Origin: Platycnemis pennipes
Lineage: Eukaryota > Arthropoda > Insecta > Odonata > Platycnemididae
Length of the DNA: 64,000 nt
NCBI GenBank assembly: GCA_933228895.1
Contig: OW121852.1
Location: forward strand, 133,543,544 to 133,607,543
Reading direction: 5' to 3'
Part shown: one piece after another, positions 48,901-61,305 of the stretch
How the letters are laid out: every line of letters begins with the position of its first letter
How positions within the stretch are numbered: position 1 is the stretch's first letter
The notes under the pieces: generated by a model
Told to the model about the DNA's origin: nothing
What the model saw: only the letters and a program-made list of their open reading frames with translations
Database searches by the model: none
Program-made: the position numbers and the translations under genes

Positions 48901-49725
48901 TGCGGCTCAGTTTACCAAAATTTATGCAAATCATCCTAGTGAAATAAAAAAATCCACTTCTCGGGCTTCCACTCAAACTTGGATTTTTTCATCTGAATTC
49001 ATTTCTCCCGCTGTTTTTTATCTAAAATTAATTATTTCGCCCGTCTGCAGCTCTGTTCACCAAAATTTATGAAAAACATCCTATAAAAATAAAAAAATCC
49101 ACTTCTCAGGCTTCCACTCAAACTTGGATTTTTTCATCTGAATTCATTTCTCCCGCTGTTTTTTATCTAAAATTAACCATTTCGCCCGTCTGCAGCTCTG
49201 TTCACCAAAATTTATGAAAAACATCATATAAAAATAAAAAAATCCATTTCTGAGGCTTCCACTCAAACTTGGATTTTTTCATCTGAATTCATTTCTCCCG
49301 CTATTTTTTATCTAAAATTAACCATTTCCCCCGTCTGCAGCTCAGTTCACGAAAACGTATGCAAAACATCCTAGTGAAATAAAAAAATCCACTTCTCAGG
49401 CTTCCACTCAAACTTGGATTTTTTCATCTGAATTCATTTCTCCCGCTGTTTTTTATCTAAAAGTATCAATTTTGCCCGTCTGCAGCTCAGTTCACCAAAA
49501 TTTATGCAAAACATCCTAGTGAAATAAAAAAATCCACTTCTCAGGCTTCCACTCAAACTTGGATTTTTTCATCTGAATTCATTTCTCCCGCTGTTTTTTA
49601 TCTAAAATTAACCATTTCGCCCGTCTGCAGCTCAGTTCACCAAAATTTATGCAAAACATCCTAGTGAAATAAAAAAATCCACTTCTCAGGCTTCCACTCA
49701 AACTTGGATTTTTTCATCTGAATTC
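45960..49725 (+). repeat. 26-mer higher-order repeat, copy 1 (3,766 bp)
   Basis: Matches 49726-53380. Markers include CCTCGT (46039 and 49805), GAATTAATTT (46534 and 50300), CTGTTTTTCATC with GTATGGAAAAC (47619 and 51384), repeated AATACTCCCGTC monomers, and ACATCATATAAA (49221 and 52842). Copy 1 has one 144-bp AATACTCCCGTC monomer more than copy 2. Left boundary approximate. Confidence 0.85.
47619..48215 (+). repeat. satellite run with an open frame of 48-residue repeats
   Basis: The frame stays open for 198 codons because three successive monomers carry AATACTCCCGTC in place of AATTTCGCCCGTC, making them 144 bp, a multiple of three. The conceptual product repeats a 48-residue unit four times (for example the HPSEIKK and FISPAVFYLKL stretches). 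A shorter 150-codon version with one repeat fewer sits at 51384-51836. I read this as a length effect and not as a gene. No other sign of coding is visible. Confidence 0.85.
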
Positions 49726-52700
49726 ATTTCTCCCGCTGTTTTTTATCTAAAATTAACAATTTCGCCCGTCTGCAGCTCTGTTCACCAAAATTTATGCAAA
49801 ACATCCTCGTAAAATAAAAAAATCCACTTCTCAGGCTTCCACTCAAACTTGGATTTTTTCATCTGAATTCATTTCTCCCGCTGTTTTTTATCTAAAATTA
49901 ATTATTTCGCCCGTCTGCAGCTCAGTTCACCAAAATTTATACAAAACATCCTAGTGAAATAAAAAAATCCACTTCTCAGGCTTCCACTCAAACTTGGATT
50001 TTTTCATCTGAATTCATTTCTCCCGCTGTTTTTTATCTAAAATTAATTATTTCGCCCGCCTGCAGCTCAGTTCACCAAAATTTATGCAAAACATCCTAGC
50101 AAAATAAAAAAATCCACTTCTCAGGCTTCCACTCAAACTTGGATTTTTTCATCTGAATTTATTTCTCCCGCTGTTTTTTTAACTAAAATTAATTATTTCG
50201 CCCGTCTGCAGCTCAGTTCAGCAAAATAATGCAAAACATCCTAGTAAAATAAAAAAATCCACTTCTCAGGCTTCCGCTCAAACTTGGATTTTTTCATCTG
50301 AATTAATTTCTCCCGCTGTTTTTTATCTAAAATTAACAATTTCGCCCGTCTGCAGCTCTGTTCACCAAAATTTATGCAAAACATCCTAGTAAAATAAAAA
50401 AATCCACTTCTCAGGCTTCCACTCAACTTGGATTTTTAATCTGAATTCATTTCTCCCGCTGTTTTTTATCTAAAATTAATTATTTCGCCCGCCTGCAGCT
50501 CAGTTCACCAAAATTTATGCAAAACATCCTAGCAAAATAAAAAAATCCACTTCTCAGGCTTCCACTGAAACTTGGATTTTTTCATCTGAATTTTTTTCTC
50601 CCGCTGTTTTTTTAACTAAAATTAATTATTTCGCCCGTCTGCAGCTCAGTTCACCAAAATAATGCAAAACATCCTAGTAAAATAAAAAAATCCACTTCTC
50701 AGGCTTCCGCTCAAACTTGGATTTTTTCATCTGAATTCATTTCTCCCGCTGTTTTTTATCTAAAATTAACCATTTCACCCGTCTGCAGCTCAGTTCACCA
50801 AAATTTATGCAAAACATCCTAGTAAAATAAAAAAATCCACTTCTCAGGCTTCCACTCAAACTTGGATTTTTTCATCTGAATTCATTTCTCCCGCTTTTTT
50901 TTATCTAAAATTAACAATTTCCCTCGTCTGCAGCTCAGTTCACGAAAATGTATGCAAAACATCCTAGTGAAATAAAAAAATCCACTTCTCAGGCTTCCAC
51001 TCAAACTTGGATTTTTTTTATCTGAATTCATTTCTCCCGCTGTTTTTTATCTAAAATTAACCATTTCGACCGTCTGCTGCTCAGTTCACCAAATTTCATG
51101 CAAAACATCGTAGTGAAATAAAAAAATCCACTTCTCAGGCTACCACTCAAACTTGGATTTTTTCATCTGAATTCATTTCTCGCGCTGTTTTTTATCTAAA
51201 ATTAACCATTTCGCCCGTCTGCAGCTCAGTTCACCAAATTTTATGCAAAACAACCTAGTGAAATAAAAAAATCCACTTCTCAGGCTTCCACTCAATCTTG
51301 GATTTTTTCATCTGAATTCATTTCTCCCGCTGTTTTTCATCTAAAATTAACCATTTCCCCCGTCTGCAGCTCAGTTCACGAAAATGTATGGAAAACATCC
51401 TAGTGAAATAAGAAAATCCAATTTTCAGGCTTCCACTCAAACTTGGATTTTTTCATCTGAATTCATTTCTCCCGCTGTTTTTTATCTAAAATTAACAATA
51501 CTCCCGTCTGCAGCTCAGTTCACCAAAATTTATGCAAAACATCCTAGTGAAATAAAAAAATCCACTTCTCAGGCTTCCACTCAAACTTGGATTTTTTCAT
51601 CTGAATTCATTTCTCCCGCTGTTTTTTATCTAAAATTAACAATACTCCCGTCTGCAGCTCAGTTCACCAAAATTTATGCAAATCATCCTAGTGAAATAAA
51701 AAAATCCACTTCTCGGGCTTCCACTCAAACTTGGATTTTTTCATCTGAATTCATTTCTCCCGCTGTTTTTTATCTAAAATTAATTATTTCGCCCGTCTGC
51801 AGCTCTGTTCACCAAAATTTATGCAAATCATCCTAGTGAAATAAAAAAATCCACTTCTCAGGCTTCCACTCAAACTTGGATTTTTTCATCTGAATTCATT
51901 TCCCCCGCTGTTTTTTATCTAAAATTAATTATTTCGCCCGTCTGCAGCTCTGTTCACCAAAATTTATGCAAAACATCCTAGTGAAATAAAAAAACCCACT
52001 TCTCGGGCTTCCACTCAAACTTGGATTTTTTCATCTGAATTCATTTCTCCCGCTGTTTTTTATCTAAAATTAATTATTTCGCCCGTCTGCAGCTCTGTTC
52101 ACCAAAATTTATGCAAATCATCCTAGTGAAATAAAAAAATCCACTTCTCGGGCTTCCACTCAAACTTGGATTTTTTCATCTGAATTCATTTCTCCCGCTG
52201 TTTTTTATCTAAAATTAATTATTTCGCCCGTCTGCAGCTCAGTTTACCAAAATTTATGCAAATCATCCTAGTGAAATAAAAAAATCCACTTCTCGGGCTT
52301 CCACTCAAACTTGGATTTTTTCATCTGAATTCATTTCTCCCGCTGTTTTTTATCTAAAATTAATTATTTCGCCCGTCTGCAGCTCAGTTCACCAAAATTT
52401 ATGCAAAACATCCTAGTGAAATAAAAAAATCCACTTCTCAGGCTTCCACTCAAACTTGGATTTTTTCATCTGAATTCATTTCTCCCGCTGTTTTTTATCT
52501 AAAATTAACAATACTCCCGTCTGCAGCTCAGTTTACCAAAATTTATGCAAATCATCCTAGTGAAATAAAAAAATCCACTTCTCGGGCTTCCACTCAAACT
52601 TGGATTTTTTCATCTGAATTCATTTCTCCCGCTGTTTTTTATCTAAAATTAATTATTTCGCCCGTCTGCAGCTCTGTTCACCAAAATTTATGAAAAACAT

Positions 52701-53380
52701 CCTATAAAAATAAAAAAATCCACTTCTCAGGCTTCCACTCAAACTTGGATTTTTTCATCTGAATTCATTTCTCCCGCTGTTTTTTATCTAAAATTAACCA
52801 TTTCGCCCGTCTGCAGCTCTGTTCACCAAAATTTATGAAAAACATCATATAAAAATAAAAAAATCCATTTCTGTGGCTTCCACTCAAACTTGGATTTTTT
52901 CATCTGAATTCATTTCTCCCGCTATTTTTTATCTAAAATTAACCATTTCCCCCGTCTGCAGCTCAGTTCACGAAAACGTATGCAAAACATCCTAGTGAAA
53001 TAAAAAAATCCACTTCTCAGGCTTCCACTCAAACTTGGATTTTTTCATCTGAATTCATTTCTCCCGCTGTTTTTTATCTAAAAGTATCAATTTTGCCCGT
53101 CTGCAGCTCAGTTCACCAAAATTTATGCAAAACATCCTAGTGAAATAAAAAAATCCACTTCTCAGGCTTCCACTCAAACTTGGATTTTTTCATCTGAATT
53201 CATTTCTCCCGCTGTTTTTTATCTAAAATTAACCATTTCGCCCGTCTGCAGCTCAGTTCACCAAAATTTATGCAAAACATCCTAGTGAAATAAAAAAATC
53301 CACTTCTCAGGCTTCCACTCAAACTTGGATTTTTTCATCTGAATTCATTTCTCCCGCTGTTTTTTATCTAAAATTAACAA
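49726..53380 (+). repeat. 26-mer higher-order repeat, copy 2 (25 monomers)
   Basis: Tandem neighbour of 45960-49725. It carries a 1-bp-shorter TTTTTAATCTG at about 50435 and one 144-bp monomer less near 51640. The offset between the copies falls from 3,766 to 3,765 and then 3,621 bp. Beyond 53380 the two diverge. Confidence 0.84.
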
Positions 53381-56300
53381 TACTCCCGTCTGCAGCTCAG
53401 TTCACCAAAATTTATGCAAAACATTCTAGTGAAATAAAAAAATCCACTTCTCAGGCTTCCACTCAAACTTGGATTTTTTCATCTGAATTCATTTCTCCCG
53501 CTGTTTTTTATCTAAAATTAATTATTTCGCCCGTCTGCAGTTCAGTTCACCAAAATTTATACAAAACATCCTAGTGAAATAAAAAAATCCACTTCTCAGG
53601 CTTCCACTCAAACTTGGATTTTTTCATCTGAATTCATTTCTCCCGCTGTTTTTTATCTAAAATTAATTATTTCGCCCGCCTGCAGCTCAGTTCACCAAAA
53701 TTTATGCAAAACATCATAGCAAAATAAAAAAATCCACTTCTCAGGCTTCCACTCAAACTTGGATTTTTTCATCTGAATTTATTTCTCCCGCTGTTTTTTT
53801 AACTAAAATTAATTATTTCGCCCGTCTGCAGCTCAGTTCACCAAAATTTATGAAAAACATCTTATAAAAATAAAAAAATCCATTTCTCAGGCTTCCACTC
53901 AAACTTGGATTTTTTCATCTGAATTCATTTCTCCCGCTATTTTTTATCTAAAATTAACCATTTCCCCCGTCTGCAGCTCAGTTCACGAAAACGTATGCAA
54001 AACATCCTAGTGAAATAAAAAAATCCACTTCTCAGGCTTCCACTCAAACTTGGATTTTTTCATCTGAATTCATTTCTCCCGCTGTTTTTTATCTAAAATT
54101 ATCAATTTTGCCCGTCTGCAGCTCAGTTCACCAAAATTTATGCAAAACATCCTAGTGAAATAAAAAAATCCACTTCTCAGGCTTCCACTCAAACTTGGAT
54201 TTTTTCATCTGAATTCATTTCTCCCGCTGTTTTTTATCTAAAATTAACCATTTCGCCCGTCTGCAGCTCAGTTCACCAAAATTTATGCAAAACATCCTAG
54301 TGATATAAAAAAATCCACTTCTCAGGCTTCCACTCAAACTTGGATTTTTTCATCTGAATTCATTTCTCCCGCTGTTTTTTATCTAAAATTAACCATTTCG
54401 CCCGTCTGCAGCTCAGTTCACCAAAATTTATGCAAAACATTCTAGTGAAATAAAAAAATCCACTTCTCAGGCTTCCACTCAAACTTGGATTTTTTCATCT
54501 GAATTCATTTCTCCCGCTGTTTTTTATCTAAAATTAATTATTTCGCCCGTCTGCAGTTCAGTTCACCAAAATTTATACGAAACATCCTAGTGAAATAAAA
54601 AAATCCACTTCTCAGGCTTCCACTCAAACTTGGATTTTTTCATCTGAATTCATTTCTCCCGCTGTTTTTTATCTAAAATTAATTATTTCGCCCGCCTGCA
54701 GCTCAGTTCACCAAAATTTATGCAAAACATCCTAGCAAAATAAAAAAATCCACTTCTCAGGCTTCCACTCAAACTTGGATTTTTTCATCTGAATTTATTT
54801 CTCCCGCTGTTTTTTTATCTAAAATTAATTATTTCGCCCGTCTGCAGCTCAGTTCAGCAAAATAATGCAAAACATCCTAGTAAAATAAAAAAATCCACTT
54901 CTCAGGCTTCCGCTCAAACTTGGATTTTTTCATCTGAATTAATTTCTCCCGCTGTTTTTTATCTAAAATTAACAATTTCGCCCGTCTGCAGCTCTGTTCA
55001 CCAAAATTTATGCAAAACATCCTAGTAAAATAAAAAAATCCACTTCTCAGGCTTCCACTCAAACTTGGATTTTTTCATCTGAATTCATTTCTCCCGCTGT
55101 TTTTTATCTAAAATTAATTATTTCGCCCGTCTGCAGCTCAGTTCACCAAAATTTATGCAAAACATCCTAGTGAAATAAAAAAATCCACTTCTCAGGCTTC
55201 CACTCAACTTGGATTTTTTCATCTGAATTCATTTCTCCCGCTGTTTTTTATCTAAAATTAATTATTTCGCCCGCCTGCAGCTCAGTTCACCAAAATTTAT
55301 GCAAAACATCCTAGCAAAATAAAAAAATCCACTTCTCAGGCTTCCACTCAAACTTGGATTTTTTCATCTGAATTTATTTCTCCCGCTGTTTTTTTAACTA
55401 AAATTAATTATTTCGCCCGTCTGCAGCTCAGTTCACCAAAATAATGCAAAACATCCTAGTAAAATAAAAAAATCCACTTCTCAGGCTTCCGCTCAAACTT
55501 GGATTTTTTCATCTGAATTCATTTCTCCCGCTGTTTTTTATCTAAAATTAACCATTTCACCCGTCTGCAGCTCAGTTCACCAAAATTTATGCAAAACATC
55601 CTAGTAAAATAAAAAAATCCACTTCTCAGGCTTCCACTCAAACTTGGATTTTTTCATCTGAATTCATTTCTCCCGCTGTTTTTATCTAAATTAACCATTT
55701 CCCTCGTCTGCAGCTCAGTTCACGAAAATGTATGCAAAACATCCTAGTGAAATAAAAAAATCCACTTCTCAGGCTTCCACTCAAACTTGGATTTTTTTAT
55801 CTGAATTCATTTCTCCCGCTGTTTTTTATCTAAAATTAACCATTTTGACCGTCTGTTCTCAGTTCACCAAAGTTCATGCAAAACATCGTAGTGAAATAAA
55901 AAAATCCACTTCTCAGGCTTCCACTCAATCTTGGATTTTTTCATCTGAATTCATTTCTCCCGCTGTTTTTCATCTAAAATTAACCATTTCCCCCGTCTGC
56001 AGCTCAGTTCACGAAAATGTATGGAAAACATCCTAGTGAAATAAAAAAATCCACTTCTCAGGCTTCCACTCAAACTTGGATTTTTTCATCTGAATTCATT
56101 TCTCCCGCTGTTTTTTATCTTAAATTAACCATTTCGCCCGTCTGCAGCTCAGTTCACCAAAATTTATGCAAAACATCCTAGTGAAATAAAAAAATCCACT
56201 TCTCAGGCTTCCACTCAAACTTGGATTTTTTCATCTGAATTCATTTCTCCCGCTGTTTTTTATCTAAAATTAACCATTTCGCCCGTCTGCAGCTCAGTTC

Positions 56301-59300
56301 ACCAAAATTTATGCAAAACATCCTAGTGAAATAAAAAAATCCACTTCTCAGGCTTCCACTCAAACTTGGATTTTTTCATCTGAATTCATTTCTCCCGCTG
56401 TTTTTTATCTAAAATTAATTATTTCGCCCGTCTGCAGCTCAGTTCACCAAAATTTATACAAAACATCCTAGTGAAATAAAAAAATCCACTTCTCAGGCTT
56501 CCACTCAAACTTGGATTTTTTCATCTGAATTCATTTCTCCCGCTGTTTTTTATCTAAAATTAATTATTTCGCCCGCCTGCAGCTCAGTTCACCAAAATTT
56601 ATGCAAAACATCCTAGCAAAATAAAAAAATCCACTTCTCAGGCTTCCACTCAAACTTGGATTTTTTCATCTGAATTTATTTCTCCCGCTGTTTTTTATCT
56701 TAAATTAACCATTTCGCCCGTCTGCAGCTCAGTTCAGCAAAATAATGCAAAACATCCTAGTAAAATAAAAAAATCCACTTCTCAGGCTTCCGCTCAAACT
56801 TGGATTTTTTCATCTGAATTAATTTCTCCCGCTGTTTTTTATCTAAAATTAACAATTTCGCCCGTCTGCAGCTCTGTTCACCAAAATTTATGAAAAACAT
56901 CCTATAAAAATAAAAAAATCCACTTCTCAGGCTTCCACTCAAACTTGGATTTTTTCATCTGAATTCATTTCTCCCGCTATTTTTTATCTAAAATTAACAA
57001 TTTCGCCCGTCTGCAGCTCTGTTCACCAAAATTTATGAAAAACATCCTAGTAAAATAAAAAAATCCACTTCTCAGGCTTCCACTCAAACTTGGATTTTTT
57101 CATCTGAATTCATTTCTCCCGCTGTTTTTTATCTAAAATTAATTATTTCGCCCGTCTGCAGCTCAGTTCACCAAAATTTATGCAAAACATCCTAGTGAAA
57201 TAAAAAAATCCACTTCTCAGGCTTCCACTCAACTTGGATTTTTTCATCTGAATTCATTTCTCCCGCTGTTTTTTATCTAAAATTAATTATTTCGCCCGCC
57301 TGCAGCTCAGTTCACCAAAATTTATGCAAAACATCCTAGTGAAATAAAAAAATCCACTTCTCAGGCTTCCACTCAACTTGGATTTTTTCATCTGAATTCA
57401 TTTCTCCCGCTGTTTTTTATCTAAAATTAATTATTTCGCCCGCCTGCAGCTCAGTTCACCAAAATTTATGCAAAACATCCTAGCAAAATAAAAAAATTCT
57501 CTTCTCAGGCTTCCACTCAAACTTGGATTTTTTCATCTGAATTTATTTCTCCCGCTGTTTTTTTAACTAAAATTAATTATTTCGCCCGTCTGCAGCTCAG
57601 TTCACCAAAATAATGCAAAACATCCTAGTAAAATAAAAAAATCCACTTCTCAGGCCTCCGCTCAAACTTGGATTTTTTCATCTGAATTCATTTCTCCCGC
57701 TGTTTTTCATCTAAAATTAACCATTTCACACGTCTGCAGCTCAGTTCACCAAAATTTATGCAAAACATCCTAGTAAAATAAAAAAATCCACTTCTCAGGC
57801 TTCCACTCAAACTTGGATTTTTTCATCTGAATTCATTTCTCCCGCTGTTTTTATCTAAAATTAACCATTTCCCTCGTCTGCAGCTCAGTTCACGAAAATG
57901 TATGCAAAACATCCTAGTGAAATAAAAAAATCCACTTCTCAGGCTTCCACTCAAACTTGGATTTTTTTTATCTGAATTCATTTCTCCCGCTGTTTTTTAT
58001 CTAAAATTAACCATTTCGACCGTCTGCTGCTCAGTTCACCAAAGTTCATGCAAAACATCGTAGTGAAATAAAAAAATCCACTTCTCAGGCTTCCACTCAA
58101 TCTTGGATTTTTTCATCTATATTCATTTATCCCGCTGTTTTTTATCTAAAATTAATTATTTCGCCCGTCTGCAGCTCTGTTCACCAAAATTTATGAAAAA
58201 CATCCTATAAAAATAAAAAAATCCACTTCTCAGGCTTCCACTCAAACTTGGATTTTTTCATCTGAATTCATTTCTCCCGCTATTTTTTATCTAAAATTAA
58301 CAATTTCGCCCGTCTGCAGCTCTGTTCACCAAAATTTATGCAAAACATCCTAGTGAAATAAAAAAATCCACTTCTCAGGCTTCCACTCAAACTTGGATTT
58401 TTTTATCTGAATTCATTTCTCCCGCTGTTTTTTATCTAAAATTAAAAATTTTGCCCGTCTGCAGCTCAGTTCGCCAAAATTTATGCAAAACATCCTAGTG
58501 AAATAAAAAAATCCACTTCTCAGGCTTCCACTCAACTTGGATTTTTTCATCTGAATTCATTTCTCCCGCTGTTTTTTATCTAAAATTAATTATTTCGCCC
58601 GCCTGCAGCTCAGTTCACCAAAATTTATGCAAAACATCCTAGTGAAATAAAAAAATCCACTTCTCAGGCTTCCACTCAACTTGGATTTTTTCATCTGAAT
58701 TCATTTCTCCCGCTGTTTTTTATCTAAAATTAATTATTTCGCCCGCCTGCAGCTCAGTTCACCAAAATTTATGCAAAACATCCTAGCAAAATAAAAAAAT
58801 CCACTTCTCAGGCTTCCACTCAAACTTGGATTTTTTCATCTGAATTTATTTCTCCCGCTGTTTTTTTAACTAAAATTAATTATTTCGCCCGTCTGCAGCT
58901 CAGTTCACCAAAATAATGCAAAACATCCTAGTAAAATAAAAAAATCCACTTCTCAGGCCTCCGCTCAAACTTGGATTTTTTCATCTGAATTCATTTCTCC
59001 CGCTGTTTTTTATCTAAAATTAACCATTTCACACGTCTGCAGCTCAGTTCACCAAAATTTATGCAAAACATCCTAGTAAAATAAAAAAATCCACTTCTCA
59101 GGCTTCCACTCAAACTTGGATTTTTTCATCTGAATTCATTTCTCCCGCTGTTTTTATCTAAAATTAACCATTTCCCTCGTCTGCAGCTCAGTTCACGAAA
59201 ATGTATGCAAAACATCCTAGTGAAATAAAAAAATCCACTTCTCAGGCTTCCACTCAAACTTGGATTTTTTTTATCTGAATTCATTTCTCCCGCTGTTTTT

Positions 59301-61160
59301 TATCTAAAATTAACCATTTCGACCGTCTGCTGCTCAGTTCACCAAAGTTCATGCAAAACATCGTAGTGAAATAAAAAAATCCACTTCTCAGGCTTCCACT
59401 CAATCTTGGATTTTTTCATCTGAATTCATTTCTCCCGCTGTTTTTCATCTAAAATTAACCATTTCCCCCGTCTGCAGCTCAGTTCACGAAAATGTATGGA
59501 AAACATCCTAGTGAAATAAAAAAATCCACTTCTCAGGCTTCCACTCAAACTTGGATTTTTTCATCTGAATTCATTTCTCCCGCTGTTTTTTATCTTAAAT
59601 TAACCATTTCGCCCGTCTGCAGCTCAGTTCACCAAAATTTATGCAAAACATCCTAGTGAAATAAAAAAATCCACTTCCCAGGCTTCCACTCAAACGTGGA
59701 TTTTTTCATCTGAATTCATTTCTCCCGCTGTTTTTTATCTAAAATTAACAATACTCCCGTCTGCAGCTCAGTTCACCAAAATTTATGCAAAACATCCTAG
59801 TGAAATAAAAAAATCCACTTCTCGGGCTTCCACTCAAACTTGGATTTTTTCATCTATATTCATTTATCCCGCTGTTTTTTATCTAAAATTAACCATTTCG
59901 CCCGTCTGCAGCTCTGTTCACCAAAATTTATGAAAAACATCCTATAAAAATAAAAAAATCCACTTCTCAGGCTTCCACTCAAACTTGGATTTTTTCATCT
60001 GAATTCATTTCTCCCGCTATTTTTTATCTAAAATTAACAATTTCGCCCGTCTGCAGCTCTGTTCACCAAAATTTATGAAAAACATCCTAGTAAAATAAAA
60101 AAATCCACTTCTCAGGCTTCCACTCAAACTTGGATTTTTTCATCTGAATTCATTTCTCCCGCTGTTTTTTATCTAATATTAACCATTTCGCCCGTCTGGT
60201 GCTCAGTTCACCAAAATTTATGCAAATCATCCTAGTGAAATAAAAAAATCCACTTCTCAGGCTACCATTCAAACTTGATTTTTTCATCTGAATTCATTTC
60301 TCCCGCTGTTTTTTATCTAAAATTAACAATTTCGCCCGTCTGCAGCTCAGTTCACCAAAATTTATGCAAATCATCCTAGTGAAATAAAAAAATCCACTTC
60401 CCAGGCTTCCACTCAAACTTGGATTTTTTCATCTGAATTCATTTCTCCCGCTGTTTTTTATCTAAAATTAACCATTTCGCCCGTCTGGTGCTCAGTTCAC
60501 CAAAATTTATGCAAAACATCCTAGTGAAATAAAAAAATCCACTTCTCATGCTTCCACTCAAACTTGGATTTTTTCATCTGAATTCATTTCTCCCGCTGTT
60601 TTTTATCTAAAATTAACCATTTCGCCCGTCTGCAGCTCAGTTCACCAAAATTTATGCAAAACATCCTAGTGAAATAAAAAAATCCACTTCTCAGGCTTCC
60701 ACTCAAACTTGGATTTTTTCATCTGAATTCATTTCTCCCGCTGTTTTTTTAACTAAAATTAATTATTTCGCCCGTCTGCAGCTCAGTTCACCAAATTTTA
60801 TGCAAAACATTCTAGTGAAATAAAAAAATCCACTTCTCAGGCTTCCGCTCAAACTTGGATTTTTTCATCTGAATTAATTTCTCCCGCTGTTTTTTATCTA
60901 AAATTAACAATTTCGCCCGTCTGCAGCTCTGTTCACCAAAATTTATGCAAAACATCCTAGTAAAATAAAAAAATCCACTTCTCAGGCTTCCACTCAAACT
61001 TGGATTTTTTCATCTGAATTCATTTCTCCCGCTGTTTTTTATCTAAAATTAACCATTTCGTCCGTCTGCAGCTCAGTTCACCAAATTTTATGCAAAACAT
61101 TCTAGTGAAATAAAAAAATCCACTTCTCAGGCTTCCACTCAAACTTGGATTTTTTCATCT

Positions 61161-61305
61161 GAATTTATTTCTCCCGCTGTTTTTTATCTAAAATTAACCA
61201 TTTCGTCCGTCTGCAGCTCAGTTCACCAAATTTTATGCAAAACATTCTAGTGAAATAAAAAAATCCACTTCTCAGGCTTCCACTCAAACTTGGATTTTTT
61301 CATCT
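61161..61305 (+). repeat. reference satellite monomer, 145 bp
   Basis: This unit is offered as a clear reference copy. It is repeated without change at 61451, 61596 and 61741, so the period can be measured directly as 145 bp. It starts with a GAATTTATT variant of the usual EcoRI-type site, has CTGCAG in its middle third, an AATAAA-containing A tract at 61257-61263, and a terminal T6 tract. Across the window the commonest unit is about 36% GC. The length is close to the 147 bp wrapped around a nucleosome core, which is common for centromeric satellites, but the sequence alone does not show function. Confidence 0.95.
61258..61300. repeat. 10-bp perfect inverted repeat in each monomer (example)
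   Basis: The left arm AAAAAATCCA (61258-61267) and right arm TGGATTTTTT (61291-61300) are exact reverse complements, separated by a 23-bp spacer. The pair recurs in most units of the array and could form a hairpin in a transcript or a cruciform in DNA. Units with TTAAATTTTTT in place of TTGGATTTTTT lose two pairs without a compensating change in the left arm, so pairing is not strictly maintained. Confidence 0.85.

Noticed and set aside
55728..56036. 102-codon plus-strand open frame with two satellite repeats
   Set aside because: Frame retained across a short monomer by chance, as for 47619-48215; no evidence of coding.
38507..60997. Recurrent minus-strand open frames of 61-66 codons (38507, 44302, 46475, 50241, 54877, 56757, 60812)
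   Set aside because: All are antisense satellite made open by the same GAATTAATTT variant, which removes a stop. They are copies of one module and not a gene family.
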